Part shown: positions 18,052-25,953 of the stretch, piece after piece
How the letters are laid out: the number at the start of each line of letters is the position of its first letter
Position numbering within the stretch: the stretch's first letter is position 1
Origin: CBDFKJ01 sp965248805
GTDB lineage: Bacteria; Pseudomonadota; Alphaproteobacteria; UBA6615
Assembly: GCA_965248805.1 (NCBI GenBank)
Contig: CBDFKJ010000009.1
Location: 1,798,001-1,862,000, forward strand
Direction of reading: 5' to 3'
DNA: 64,000 bases
Position numbers and translations under genes: made by a program
Notes under the pieces: model-generated
What the model was told of the DNA's origin: nothing
The model's input: the letters and a program-made list of their open reading frames with translations, nothing else
The model's database searches: none

Positions 18052-20715
18052 TTAGGCTTCGCGCGCGCCCTGCGCCGGTGTCTTGTGCGCGGTCTTCGCG
18101 GCCGGTTTCCGCTTTTTCTTGGCCGGGGCGCCGCGCTTGGTGGCGGAGGCGGCCTTTGTCTTCTTGGCCGGCGCGCGCCGCTTGGTGCCGGACGCGGCTT
18201 TGGCCGCGATCAGCGGAAGCGCGTCCGCCAGCGTCAATGTGTCCGGATCGTGTGAACTCGGCACCGTTACATTGGTGCGGCCATGCTTGATGTAGGGGCC
18301 ATACCTTCCGCTGCACAGCGTCACGACTTTGTCGTCATCGGGGTGCGCGCCCAACTCACGCAACACATTGGCACCGCGGCCGCCGCGTACCGGCTTCTCG
18401 GCAAGAACGGTCACGGCGCGATTGATGCCGATACTGATTACATCGCGCGGATCGTCCAGCGAAACGTACCTGCTACCATGCTTTAAGTACGGCCCATAAC
18501 GCCCTATACCCGCGTATATGACCGCGCGGTCTTCCGGGTGTTCTCCGATCGCGCGTGGCAGCGCCAACATGGCCAGCGCGGCGGCTAGGTCCACCTCCGA
18601 CGGATCCCAGCCCTTGGGCAGCGCCACGCGCCTCGGCTTTTCTCCGTCACTGCCTTCACCGAGCTGCAAATAGAGTCCGTAGGGGCCCTTGCGCAGCGTC
18701 ACCGCCTGTCCCGTATCGGGGTCGAGCCCGATTTCCACCGGTCCGGCCGAGGCTTCGGACGGCTCGCCATCGCCCTGCAAGGCTCGGGTGAAGGCGCAGT
18801 CCGGATACCGCGAGCAGCCGATGAACGGTCCGTGGCGACCAATCTTGAGCGCCAGTTGTCCTTCTCCGCACACCGGGCAAAGCCGCGGATCGCCGACACC
18901 CTCGCGCGGTGGAAAGAAGTGCTGACTGAGCGCCTCTTCCAGCGCCGATCGTACGGCTTGGCGCGTGAGATCGGTGGTTTGGGCGACCGCCTCGGAGAAT
19001 GCGCTCCAAAATGCATGCAGAACCGACTTCCAGTCGATGCGTCCGCCGGAAATGTCGTCGAGCTGATCTTCGAGCTTGGCCGTGAAGTCGTAGGCGACGT
19101 AGCGCTCGAAGAAGCTGGACAGAAACGCCGTGACCAGCCGGCCGCGGTCGTCGGGCAAGAAGCGTCGCTTCTCCAGCGCGACATAGCCCCGATCCTGCAG
19201 GACCTGGAGTATGGAGGCGTAGGTTGACGGCCGGCCGATACCGAGTTCCTCGAGCTTCTTGACCAGGCTGGCCTCGCCATAGCGCGGCGGCGGCTGGGTG
19301 AAGTGTTGGTTGGTGTCGACCTTGTCGCGGGCGACAGTCTCGCCCTCATTGAGCTCGGGCAGGCGCCGATCCAGCGCCTCTTCATCCGCCGCGGAGTCGG
19401 CTTCCGCAGGCGTCGCGGGCTCGTCTCGATCCTCAATGTACAGCTTCAGAAATCCATCGAATGCAACCGTAGAGCCTGTTGCGCGCAAACGGATTTTATC
19501 ATCTTGAGAGGCAAGATCAGCGGCGACCTGGTCGATCTCCGCGCTGGCCATTTGCGCGGCCGTCGTACGCCGCCAAATCAGGTCGTAGAGCCGACGGCCG
19601 TCCTCATCGAGGAAGCGCTCGACGTCGCGCGGCCGGCGCATAGGGTCGGTGGGGCGGATGGCTTCGTGGGCTTCCTGAGCGTTTTTCGCGCGTGTCCTGT
19701 AGATGCGGGGTTTGGCGGGCACGTAGCGCGCGCCAAAGTCGTCATCGATCAGCTGCCGCACCGCGCCGGTCGCGTCTTGGCTCAGCGTGACGCTGTCGGT
19801 GCGCATGTAGGTAATCAGCCCAACGGTCTCGCCGCCTAGCTCGACGCCCTCGTACAGCTTCTGCGCTGTCCGCATGGTTTTGGTGGCGCCGAAGCGCAGC
19901 TTACGCGACGCCTCCTGTTGCAGCGTCGAGGTGGTGAACGGCGGCGCCGGGTTGCGCTTGGTGCGCTTGCGCTCGATCTGCGCAACCGAGAACGGCTCGG
20001 CCTCTATGGCTTTGCGGGCCGAGGTCGCCGCAGCTTCGCTGCCGAGGGCGAACTTGTCCAGCTTTTCGCCGTTCAGATGGGTCAGCCGTGCGATGAATGG
20101 CTCGTTGCGCGGTGTGCGTGCCAGGACGTTGACGCCCCAATACTCGCGCGGTCGAAACGCCTCGATTTCCGCTTCGCGCTCGCAGATGAGGCGCAGCGCC
20201 ACCGATTGAACGCGCCCGGCCGAGCGGGCGCTTGGCAGCTTGCGCCACAACACCGGCGACAAGGTGAACCCAACCAGATAGTCGAGGGCGCGGCGCGCCA
20301 GATAAGCCTCGACCAGATCGTCGTCCAGATCGCGCGGATGTGCGAAGGCCTCGCGGACCGCCGTGGCCGTGACCTCGTTGAACGCGACGCGCTTCACATT
20401 GACGTCGTCCAGCAGTTTGCGCTGCCGCAGGATCGCCTCGATGTGCCAGGAAATGGCCTCGCCCTCTCTGTCCGGGTCGGTCGCGAGATAGAGGTTATCG
20501 GCGCCCTTCAGCGCCGCGCCGATTTCGCTCAGGCGCTTTTCCGCCTTCGGATCGATCTGCCACGCCATGGCAAAATCGCAATCCGGCTTGACCGAGCCTT
20601 CCTTGGGCGGCAGGTCGCGAACATGGCCATAGGACGCCACGACCTTGTAGTCGGCGCCGAGGTATTTGTTGATGGTCCGCGCCTTCGCCGGCGATTCCAC
20701 GACAACGATGTTCAT
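18052..20715 (-). CDS. topA: DNA topoisomerase I (type IA)
   Basis: An 887-residue enzyme relaxing negative supercoils. It has a TOPRIM domain at the N terminus (NIVVVESPAKARTINKYLG, YLATDPDREGEAISWH) and the active-site tyrosine in GLITYMRTDSVTLS (about residue 304). The core continues through HEAIRPTDP and GIGRPSTYASILQVLQDRGY. A C-terminal zinc finger follows (LCPVCGEGQL and GCSRYPDC), then several KGPYG/RYGPYLKHG repeats and a lysine- and alanine-rich tail (AKKTKAASATKRGAPAKKK). The ATG at 20715 was preferred to the GTG one codon upstream. It lies downstream of dprA on the same strand. Confidence 0.95.
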   Translation of the reverse strand: MNIVVVESPAKARTINKYLGADYKVVASYGHVRDLPPKEGSVKPDCDFAMAWQIDPKAEKRLSEIGAALKGADNLYLATDPDREGEAISWHIEAILRQRKLLDDVNVKRVAFNEVTATAVREAFAHPRDLDDDLVEAYLARRALDYLVGFTLSPVLWRKLPSARSAGRVQSVALRLICEREAEIEAFRPREYWGVNVLARTPRNEPFIARLTHLNGEKLDKFALGSEAAATSARKAIEAEPFSVAQIERKRTKRNPAPPFTTSTLQQEASRKLRFGATKTMRTAQKLYEGVELGGETVGLITYMRTDSVTLSQDATGAVRQLIDDDFGARYVPAKPRIYRTRAKNAQEAHEAIRPTDPMRRPRDVERFLDEDGRRLYDLIWRRTTAAQMASAEIDQVAADLASQDDKIRLRATGSTVAFDGFLKLYIEDRDEPATPAEADSAADEEALDRRLPELNEGETVARDKVDTNQHFTQPPPRYGEASLVKKLEELGIGRPSTYASILQVLQDRGYVALEKRRFLPDDRGRLVTAFLSSFFERYVAYDFTAKLEDQLDDISGGRIDWKSVLHAFWSAFSEAVAQTTDLTRQAVRSALEEALSQHFFPPREGVGDPRLCPVCGEGQLALKIGRHGPFIGCSRYPDCAFTRALQGDGEPSEASAGPVEIGLDPDTGQAVTLRKGPYGLYLQLGEGSDGEKPRRVALPKGWDPSEVDLAAALAMLALPRAIGEHPEDRAVIYAGIGRYGPYLKHGSRYVSLDDPRDVISIGINRAVTVLAEKPVRGGRGANVLRELGAHPDDDKVVTLCSGRYGPYIKHGRTNVTVPSSHDPDTLTLADALPLIAAKAASGTKRRAPAKKTKAASATKRGAPAKKKRKPAAKTAHKTPAQGAREA

Positions 20716-20770
20716 CACAAGCCCCTGCGTCCTGCGTTACTCCAGGCAGTTGTCACCCATCATGGGCGCA

Positions 20771-21334
20771 TCAAATTGATGCGACGCGATTGCCGGGCTG
20801 GCGCTCGATCCGCCCGGCGAGCTCCAACTCCAGCAGCGCCATCCAAACGATGGCAGGGGACAATTGGTACGCCCGAATGATTTCGTCAACATCAACAGGC
20901 GTTGGCGACAGCCCCCCAAGGACCGCCTCCCGTGCCGCGGCAACCTCGCTTTCGTCGAGACCGTCGGCGCGAAATGGCTGGTAATCGGTGGTATCCGGAT
21001 CCTGCTCCAGGGGCTTTCGCAGCATCGGCGCCAGGGCTTCGACCACGTCTCGCGCCGACTCGGTCAAAACGGCGCCCTGCCGCACCAGGTGATTGGCGCC
21101 GCGGCAGCGCGGATCCAGCGGAGACCCCGGAACGGCGAACACTTCCCGGCCCTGCTCGAGCGCCAGGCGGGAGGTGATCAGCGATCCCGACCGGTGCGCC
21201 GCCTCGACCACCACGACGCCCAGCGCCAAGCCGGAGATGATGCGATTGCGGCGGGGAAAGTCGCGGGCCTGAGCGATCGCACCGACCGCGCGCTCCGACA
21301 CGATCGCGCCCTGCGCACAGATATCGCCATAGCA
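20771..21334 (-). pseudogene. dprA: DprA 3' fragment, truncated by IS1182 copy B
   Basis: About 190 residues of the C-terminal half of the DNA-processing protein DprA, the RecA loader used in natural transformation: DFPRRNRIISGLALGVVVVE, SGSLITSRLALEQGREVFAV, GSPLDPRCRGANHLVRQGA, then the winged-helix DML1-like tail ending IERQPGNRVASI. The N-terminal half with the start of the Rossmann fold is missing. It is not found on the other side of the IS, where phage sequence begins instead. dprA-topA order is normal for alphaproteobacteria. Confidence 0.9.
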
Positions 21335-22786
21335 GCCCGTTGACGAAGTCCGGCGTGTCTGATTCTGTCTGAACATAGAGATTTAGACGGGCGTCGTGCG
21401 ATGGCATTGAGACGACAGAGCGAGGTTCAGGGTGACCTCGTGGTGACATGGGCGGAGATGCCGCGTTCGCCTGGACACGCGTTTTCCGACCGGCTGCATG
21501 AGTTGCTGACCGAGTCTGGCTTTGACGGCTTCGTGGAGGCGACGTGCGAGCCATACTACGCACCTCGGATGGGGGCTCCTTCGCTGCCGCCGGGGCGTTA
21601 TTTCCGGATGCACATGATCGGCTATTTCGAGGGCATCGGCAGCGAGCGCGGCATCGCTTGGCGCTGTTCGGATTCGCTGTCGCTTCGCGCGTTTCTGCGG
21701 TTGGCGAACCGGGACAAGGTTCCCGATCATTCCTGGTTGTCGAAGACGCGCGGCCGGCTGCCGCACGAGGTCCATGAAAAGGTTTTCGACTGGGTTCTGG
21801 CTCTCGTCGCCGCGCGCGGTCTGGTGAAGGGCGAGCGGATCGGCGTCGACGGCTCGACGATGGAAGCCAACGCCGCCCTGCGAGCCATCGTGCGGCGCGA
21901 TAGCGGCGAGACCTATCGCGAGATGCTGACGCAAATGGCGAAGGAGAGTGGCGTCGAAACGCCGACGATCGACGACCTCGTCCGGCTCGATCGCCGGCGG
22001 AAGGGCAAGAAGCTTTCGAACAAGGATTGGACGAGCCCGACCGATCCTGATGCGAAGATCGCGCGGATGAAGGACGGCACCACGCATCTGGCCTGCAAGC
22101 CCGAGCACGCGGTCGATCTCGACACCGGCGTCATCGTTGCGGCGCCGATCTATCCAGCCGATGAAGGCGACACGACGACTTTGCCTGGGACGCTGGAGGC
22201 GGCCGCGCGCAACCTCGCCGAGGTCGGCCTGGCTCCAACACGGGCAGAGCCCTGCAGTCTCGTTGGCGACAAGGGCTATCATTCACGCGAGGGGCTGAAA
22301 GACCTCGACGGCGGCGTCTGGAAAACGCGGATCTCCGAGCCGGAGCCCGCCAACGGCTGTCTGCGCTGGCATGGCGACCAGGCGGCACGTCAGGCTGTCT
22401 ACGCCAACCGGGCGCGATTGAAGTCCGGCGTCGCGCGGAACGCCATGCGCAGGCGCGGTGAGATGGTCGAGCGCAGCTTCGCCCATGTCCTCGACCGTGG
22501 CGGCATGCGCCGCGCGTTGCTGCGGGCGCGCGAGAACGTCCACAAACGCTACCTGATCCATGTCGCCGGGTTCAATCTCGGCATTCTGATGCGCGCGCTG
22601 TTCGGATCAGGCACGCCGAGGGAGGCTGCGAGTGCAAAGAGCACCCTTTTGTTCGTTATTCAGTTCGATGCTGCCCTGGCGATCGCCATCGTGGCGAACA
22701 TCGAAGGCAAACCAGCCATGCTCGTTATCATCATCATCGTCGCCCCCAAAACCGATTGATCAAAGCGCGACTTCATCACCGGGCTG
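21335..22786 (+). mobile_element. IS1182-family element, copy B, at a host-phage junction
   Basis: The ends are the same as in copy A (cagcccgttgacgaagtc on the left; the right end reads gacttcatcaccgggctgg in plus orientation). The left neighbour is the dprA 3' half; the right neighbour is a phage sigma-like gene. The flanks do not show matching target bases, so this copy marks a rearrangement junction, not a simple insertion. It is inverted relative to copy A. Confidence 0.9.
21401..22759 (+). CDS. IS1182-family transposase, copy B
   Basis: A 452-residue full-length transposase, nearly identical to copy A; it differs, for example, at ATCEPYY versus ATCKPYY, HLACKPEH versus HLAYKPEH and ANGCLRW versus ANGYLRW. 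Catalytic segments RIGVDGSTMEANA, GDKGYHSREG and RRGEMVERSF are intact. The small divergence suggests recent spread within this genome. Confidence 0.93.
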   Translation: MALRRQSEVQGDLVVTWAEMPRSPGHAFSDRLHELLTESGFDGFVEATCEPYYAPRMGAPSLPPGRYFRMHMIGYFEGIGSERGIAWRCSDSLSLRAFLRLANRDKVPDHSWLSKTRGRLPHEVHEKVFDWVLALVAARGLVKGERIGVDGSTMEANAALRAIVRRDSGETYREMLTQMAKESGVETPTIDDLVRLDRRRKGKKLSNKDWTSPTDPDAKIARMKDGTTHLACKPEHAVDLDTGVIVAAPIYPADEGDTTTLPGTLEAAARNLAEVGLAPTRAEPCSLVGDKGYHSREGLKDLDGGVWKTRISEPEPANGCLRWHGDQAARQAVYANRARLKSGVARNAMRRRGEMVERSFAHVLDRGGMRRALLRARENVHKRYLIHVAGFNLGILMRALFGSGTPREAASAKSTLLFVIQFDAALAIAIVANIEGKPAMLVIIIIVAPKTD

Positions 22787-23326
22787 GTAACCAAGATCCG
22801 TTTTCACGCCCGCCAATTGGCCCGCACCCGGGCTTTCCGTTCCACCGACGTCGAAGATCTTGAACAGGAGCTGATGCGCGATCTACTGCGCAGGCTGCCC
22901 GCCTTCGATCCCAGCCGCGCCGGCCGCAATACTTTCATCGCGCGCATCGTCGAGAACCACGCGGCCTCATTGATCAAGGCCGCTCTCGCCAAGAAGCGAG
23001 GCGCGGCCATCGAACATGAGAGCCTGCAGGCGCCGATCCACGATGACGCCGGTGGCCCGATAGAACTGGGCGCGACCATCTCCTCCGATGACGCACTGTG
23101 GGATGCCCCCGAACGCAGTTGGGACGAGGCAATCACCCTGCGCCATGACCTCGTCCATGCCATCGGTGGTCTGCCCGCGCATCTCGTCCTTCTGTGTGAC
23201 CGTCTGGCGATCGACACGGTGACCGAGGTCGCCAACGCCACCGGCACATCCCGGCCCTCCATCTACGACGCGGTCGCGAAGGTCCGCGCCGCCTTGGCCA
23301 GGGTCGGCATCGGATCGCGCCACTGA
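22787..23326 (+). CDS. Phage-type sigma-70-like factor, 5' truncated by IS1182
   Basis: The frame runs from the IS edge through VTKIRFHARQLARTRAF, then DVEDLEQELMRDLLRRLPAF and NTFIARIVENHAASLIKAAL. This is a compact sigma region-2-like segment as found in alphaproteobacterial prophages; a region-4-like helix-turn-helix follows at the C terminus (VTEVANATGTSRPSIYDAVA). About 168-180 residues. The N terminus is probably lost to the IS, although an internal TTG or GTG could still start translation. It is the first gene of the phage-2 segment. Role inferred only: phage gene expression. Confidence 0.65.
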   Translation, partial: VTKIRFHARQLARTRAFRSTDVEDLEQELMRDLLRRLPAFDPSRAGRNTFIARIVENHAASLIKAALAKKRGAAIEHESLQAPIHDDAGGPIELGATISSDDALWDAPERSWDEAITLRHDLVHAIGGLPAHLVLLCDRLAIDTVTEVANATGTSRPSIYDAVAKVRAALARVGIGSRH

Positions 23327-23492
23327 GCCTTCCGACGATTCCGCGAGCGGCTCGGTATGTATCGATTAGAGGCCGAACAGCCGGGCCCTCGCGTGAATAC
23401 AAGACCCCTCGGGAAATAGCGCGACGGCTTCGCTCCTTGGGCCGCGCCAGGCCCGGTGGCTGCCCGATAGCAAACGACGCGGAGAGCGTTTC

Positions 23493-23555
23493 ATGAAGCC
23501 ATACCTCGGCAAACCGACCTTCCGTCTCTCCCCGAACAACGAGGTGACCAAATGA
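23493..23555 (+). CDS. Small phage peptide (20 aa), hypothetical
   Basis: The frame ATG-AAG-CCA to TGA encodes MKPYLGKPTFRLSPNNEVTK. Its stop overlaps the next start codon (ATGA), as expected for a translationally coupled phage cassette, and a GGAGA precedes the ATG. Composition is plausible, but nothing else supports function. Confidence 0.4.
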   Translation: MKPYLGKPTFRLSPNNEVTK

Positions 23556-23845
23556 CCGCGAAGACAAAAGTGGAGCGCTTGCGCGAAACCGGCAGCGGTT
23601 TCGACGATCTCCCCGACAACATCCGTATCCCTCCGCTCGGCAATTGCCGGGCAGAGGTAACAAAGCCCATTGAGACGGCCTCCATCGACGACATCGCCTT
23701 TGCCCAGTTGGCGTTGCAGGCCAAGTCGTTGTCCATCTATGCCCAGACCGCCGCCTTGCGCCGCGTCCATGACAGGGCGCGCAAGAGTGGTGCCCTCGGC
23801 GCCGACAATGCTCTCGACGCGATTGCGATGACGGGGTGCAAGTAA
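23552..23845 (+). CDS. Conserved phage hypothetical protein
   Basis: A 97-residue protein: RLRETGSGFDDLPDNIRIPP, then NCRAEVTKPIETASIDDIAF and AQLALQAKSLSIYAQTAALR. It is probably alpha-helical in its second half. It sits between the small peptide and the AAA remnant, with overlapping start and stop codons on both sides (ATGA and TAATG). I recognise the type as a companion of the sigma-like gene in alphaproteobacterial prophages but cannot give a function. Confidence 0.6.
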   Translation: MTAKTKVERLRETGSGFDDLPDNIRIPPLGNCRAEVTKPIETASIDDIAFAQLALQAKSLSIYAQTAALRRVHDRARKSGALGADNALDAIAMTGCK

Positions 23846-23943
23846 TGGCATTCCCGATCCTCTGTGCCGACGAGCGCCTGGCCGAACCCGAATCCCGCCC
23901 TTCGCCCGCCTTCGGCGCCGCCGGCCGGGGGCGCGGCGCATGA
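23845..23943 (+). pseudogene. Remnant start of a phage AAA nucleotide-binding protein (first copy)
   Basis: A 32-residue frame beginning MAFPILCADERLAEPES. The ADERLAE block is the typical opening of phage AAA-domain ATP-binding proteins (M-x-x-P-I-x-x-ADERLAE, followed by a P-loop). Here the P-loop is missing, and the frame ends in low-complexity Pro/Ala/Gly. A second remnant of the same opening lies at 24284. Family assignment rests on this short motif, so it is tentative. Confidence 0.45.
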
Positions 23944-24287
23944 ACCACCTCGCGCTGAGCGCGTGTCCGGCGGCGCCGATCCCCGGTCCACGGACGCCCT
24001 CCCTCATCATCGGCGTGGCCGGTTTCGAGGGATGGTTGAGGGCCGCCCATCCGGGGAGCCGGATCACCCTCCACCGCGGTCATCTCAGCGTCGACCGGCA
24101 GCAACGGCCCCACGTACCGCACGACCCGGCGCGCGACGAGCTCAACCGTCTCGCGGACCGCGCCATGCGCGCCTCCGCCGACGGTCTCGTCCACCTCTTC
24201 CAGAAGCGTCATGGCGACGCCGATTACAGCTACATCGCGATCCGCGCCCGGCGGACGCCGCCGCGCATGAGAGGAGGCAGATCATGA
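23940..24287 (+). CDS. Conserved phage hypothetical protein
   Basis: A 115-residue protein containing PGPRTPSLIIGVAGFEGWLR, HLSVDRQQRPHVPHDPARDE, and a C-terminal ADRAMRASADGLVHLFQKRH segment. The start codon overlaps the previous stop (ATGA) and the end overlaps the next ATG. No catalytic motif is recognised; the order beside the sigma-like gene and the AAA remnant suggests an early phage gene. Confidence 0.6.
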   Translation: MNHLALSACPAAPIPGPRTPSLIIGVAGFEGWLRAAHPGSRITLHRGHLSVDRQQRPHVPHDPARDELNRLADRAMRASADGLVHLFQKRHGDADYSYIAIRARRTPPRMRGGRS

Positions 24288-24424
24288 GCCTGCGCATCAT
24301 CACTGCCGACGAGCGTCTCGCCGAGGAGGCCGGAAGATGCCGGAAGAGGCCGGATGAAACCAAGGTTATCAACGGTTTGCGGCGCGGCGACGCTCGCGCG
24401 GAAGGAAGCCAAAAGTCTTTGTGA
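24284..24424 (+). pseudogene. Remnant start of a phage AAA nucleotide-binding protein (second copy)
   Basis: A 46-residue frame MSLRIITADERLAEEAGRCR with a strong ribosome binding site (GAGGAGG about 7 bases upstream). It has the same ADERLAE opening as the 23845 frame. After about 15 residues it runs into unrelated sequence and stops, with no P-loop. It looks like the retained 5' end of a deleted AAA gene at the right edge of this phage-2 fragment. Confidence 0.5.
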
Positions 24425-24753
24425 ATCGGCCGTTCACGAGGCGAAAATGGCCTTGAAAACGCGATTTTACGGCCGGTTCAAGGGGCCTGAATCGCCGGGA
24501 AAGTCGGGTTGTTTCGAGGGATCTGGAATCGGCCGCAATTTTAGCAAGTCTGACGTTGCCTAATAGACCCCCATGAACGACGGGGTTGCTGTCGCGGGGT
24601 GCGGCTGCCGATTGCCACTGCCAGGATCACCTCCCTCCTCACTTGAAAACGCCGAGCATCACGGCGTAAATTGGCAACGGCGCCTGAGGCATTTCGTATT
24701 ACCCGTACGGCTTCGGCCACGCGAGGGGGTTACGGCCCTCCAGGCGCTTTACT
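24425..24753. other. Non-coding junction between phage-2 fragment and Mu-like head genes
   Basis: No gene is supported. The stretch is locally more AT-rich (gcaattttagcaagtctgac, then ttgcctaatagac) and then passes into sequence beyond the F-like gene's stop. It is the left breakpoint of the proposed inversion and may contain a Mu-like end or a recombination junction. Confidence 0.5.
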
Positions 24754-25947
24754 TCAGTCATGGACTAGCCTGAAACGTCGCCGAGCGTTGCGGTGGTTGT
24801 GGTCGTGCGCCCGGCGCAGGGTGACAAGGAACGTCTCGCCGCCGTCTTCGGTGGCTTTGACCACGGCGCGCCAGAGGCGGCCATCCTGCTCGAGGAAGCC
24901 GGCGGCTTGGTTCCCATAGGTCGCGAACACTTCCCCCTCGTCGAATATCCGCTGGATGCGGGCGTAGTCGCCGGGCGCGAGCTCGGGATGGCGGATGGTC
25001 TGCTTGGCGGCGGTCTCGCCGGAGAGGCGGACGGTGTGGGACCGGCCGCCGATGGCTTTTCTGATCGCCTCGGGCACGACCGCGACCGGCCAATCACCGT
25101 CGGAGGCACCGGAGAGATGGCGCGCGAACAGCGGTGTCCGCCAGGGCCGGCCGATGGCGGCCCTGGCCAACGCTTCAGGTGCGGTGTCGATCTTGGCGAT
25201 GAGGCGGTCGGCGGCGTTCCTGCCGGGGTTGATCAGCCCGACGTTGTGGGCGAGGCCAGGATCGACGCCGACGGGCACCCGGGCGGGCTCTTCGGTGCGC
25301 CTATTGACCCAGGGGCGGGTTTGTTGCGAGCCGGGCGGCGGGCCGGACGAGACCTTGTAGCCGTAGCGCTCGAGATCGTCGTCGGAGAGTTGCTGGACGA
25401 TGCAGCGGCAGCGCCAGCCGTTGGGCGGATAGTGAGTGTGCCAGAAGGGATGGTCGACGGGCAGCACGGTGCCGTGCCAGGCGGCATGCTGGGGCCTGGT
25501 GCGGGCATCCCGGACAGCCACATAGCGCAGGTACGGCATCTGCTCCTTGAGGCGCTCGATGCCCTGCCAGCGGCCGTGGGCGTAGGCCATGCGGACGTTG
25601 GTGTCGAAAATGATGCGCAGGCGCCGCGGCGAGCCGAGTTGGACCATGCGGGTCTCGCCGGTGACCGGGTCGAGCATGGGCTGGCGGCCCCACCAGCCTT
25701 TCTTGCGCAGCGTGGGCTCGAGGTTGTCGCGGAACCAGTCGAAGGTCCGGCCGTCGGCAATCGCCGCGTCCATGGCCCCCTGGATATCCTGGAGGATGTC
25801 GAGCTTCATGGCCTTGGCGACGGTGAAGCTCCTGACATGGGTGGCGGCGTCGGTATCGCGCCAGTCGAAGCCGACATGGAAGCCTTTGGCGCGGAAATGC
25901 TTGACGGCTTCCTCGGGCGGGATATCGAGGATCTCGGGCTCGGGCAC
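24754..25947 (-). CDS. Mu gpF-like head morphogenesis protein with C-terminal PBECR-type nuclease-like domain
   Basis: A 397-residue protein. The Mu F-like part (about 60-200) contains VRMAYAHGRWQGIERLKEQM, PYLRYVAVRDARTRPQHAAW and HTHYPPNGWRCRCIVQQLSD, the usual cysteine-containing motif. The C-terminal 120 residues (LAPGDYARIQRIFDEGEVF, then LVTLRRAHDHNHRNARRRF) resemble phage barnase/EndoU/colicin-like nuclease domains often fused here. It acts in procapsid assembly after the portal. It is the last gene of the leftward Mu operon; the expected next gene (protease) is at 44.4 kb on the other strand. Confidence 0.85.
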   Translation of the reverse strand: MPEPEILDIPPEEAVKHFRAKGFHVGFDWRDTDAATHVRSFTVAKAMKLDILQDIQGAMDAAIADGRTFDWFRDNLEPTLRKKGWWGRQPMLDPVTGETRMVQLGSPRRLRIIFDTNVRMAYAHGRWQGIERLKEQMPYLRYVAVRDARTRPQHAAWHGTVLPVDHPFWHTHYPPNGWRCRCIVQQLSDDDLERYGYKVSSGPPPGSQQTRPWVNRRTEEPARVPVGVDPGLAHNVGLINPGRNAADRLIAKIDTAPEALARAAIGRPWRTPLFARHLSGASDGDWPVAVVPEAIRKAIGGRSHTVRLSGETAAKQTIRHPELAPGDYARIQRIFDEGEVFATYGNQAAGFLEQDGRLWRAVVKATEDGGETFLVTLRRAHDHNHRNARRRFRLVHD

Positions 25948-25953
25948 GGCGGA

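Noticed and set aside
6271..22786. Composite transposon formed by the two IS1182 copies
   Set aside because: Copy A is a clean insertion inside one gene, and the DNA between the copies is ordinary host chromosome in plausible order. No evidence of joint movement.
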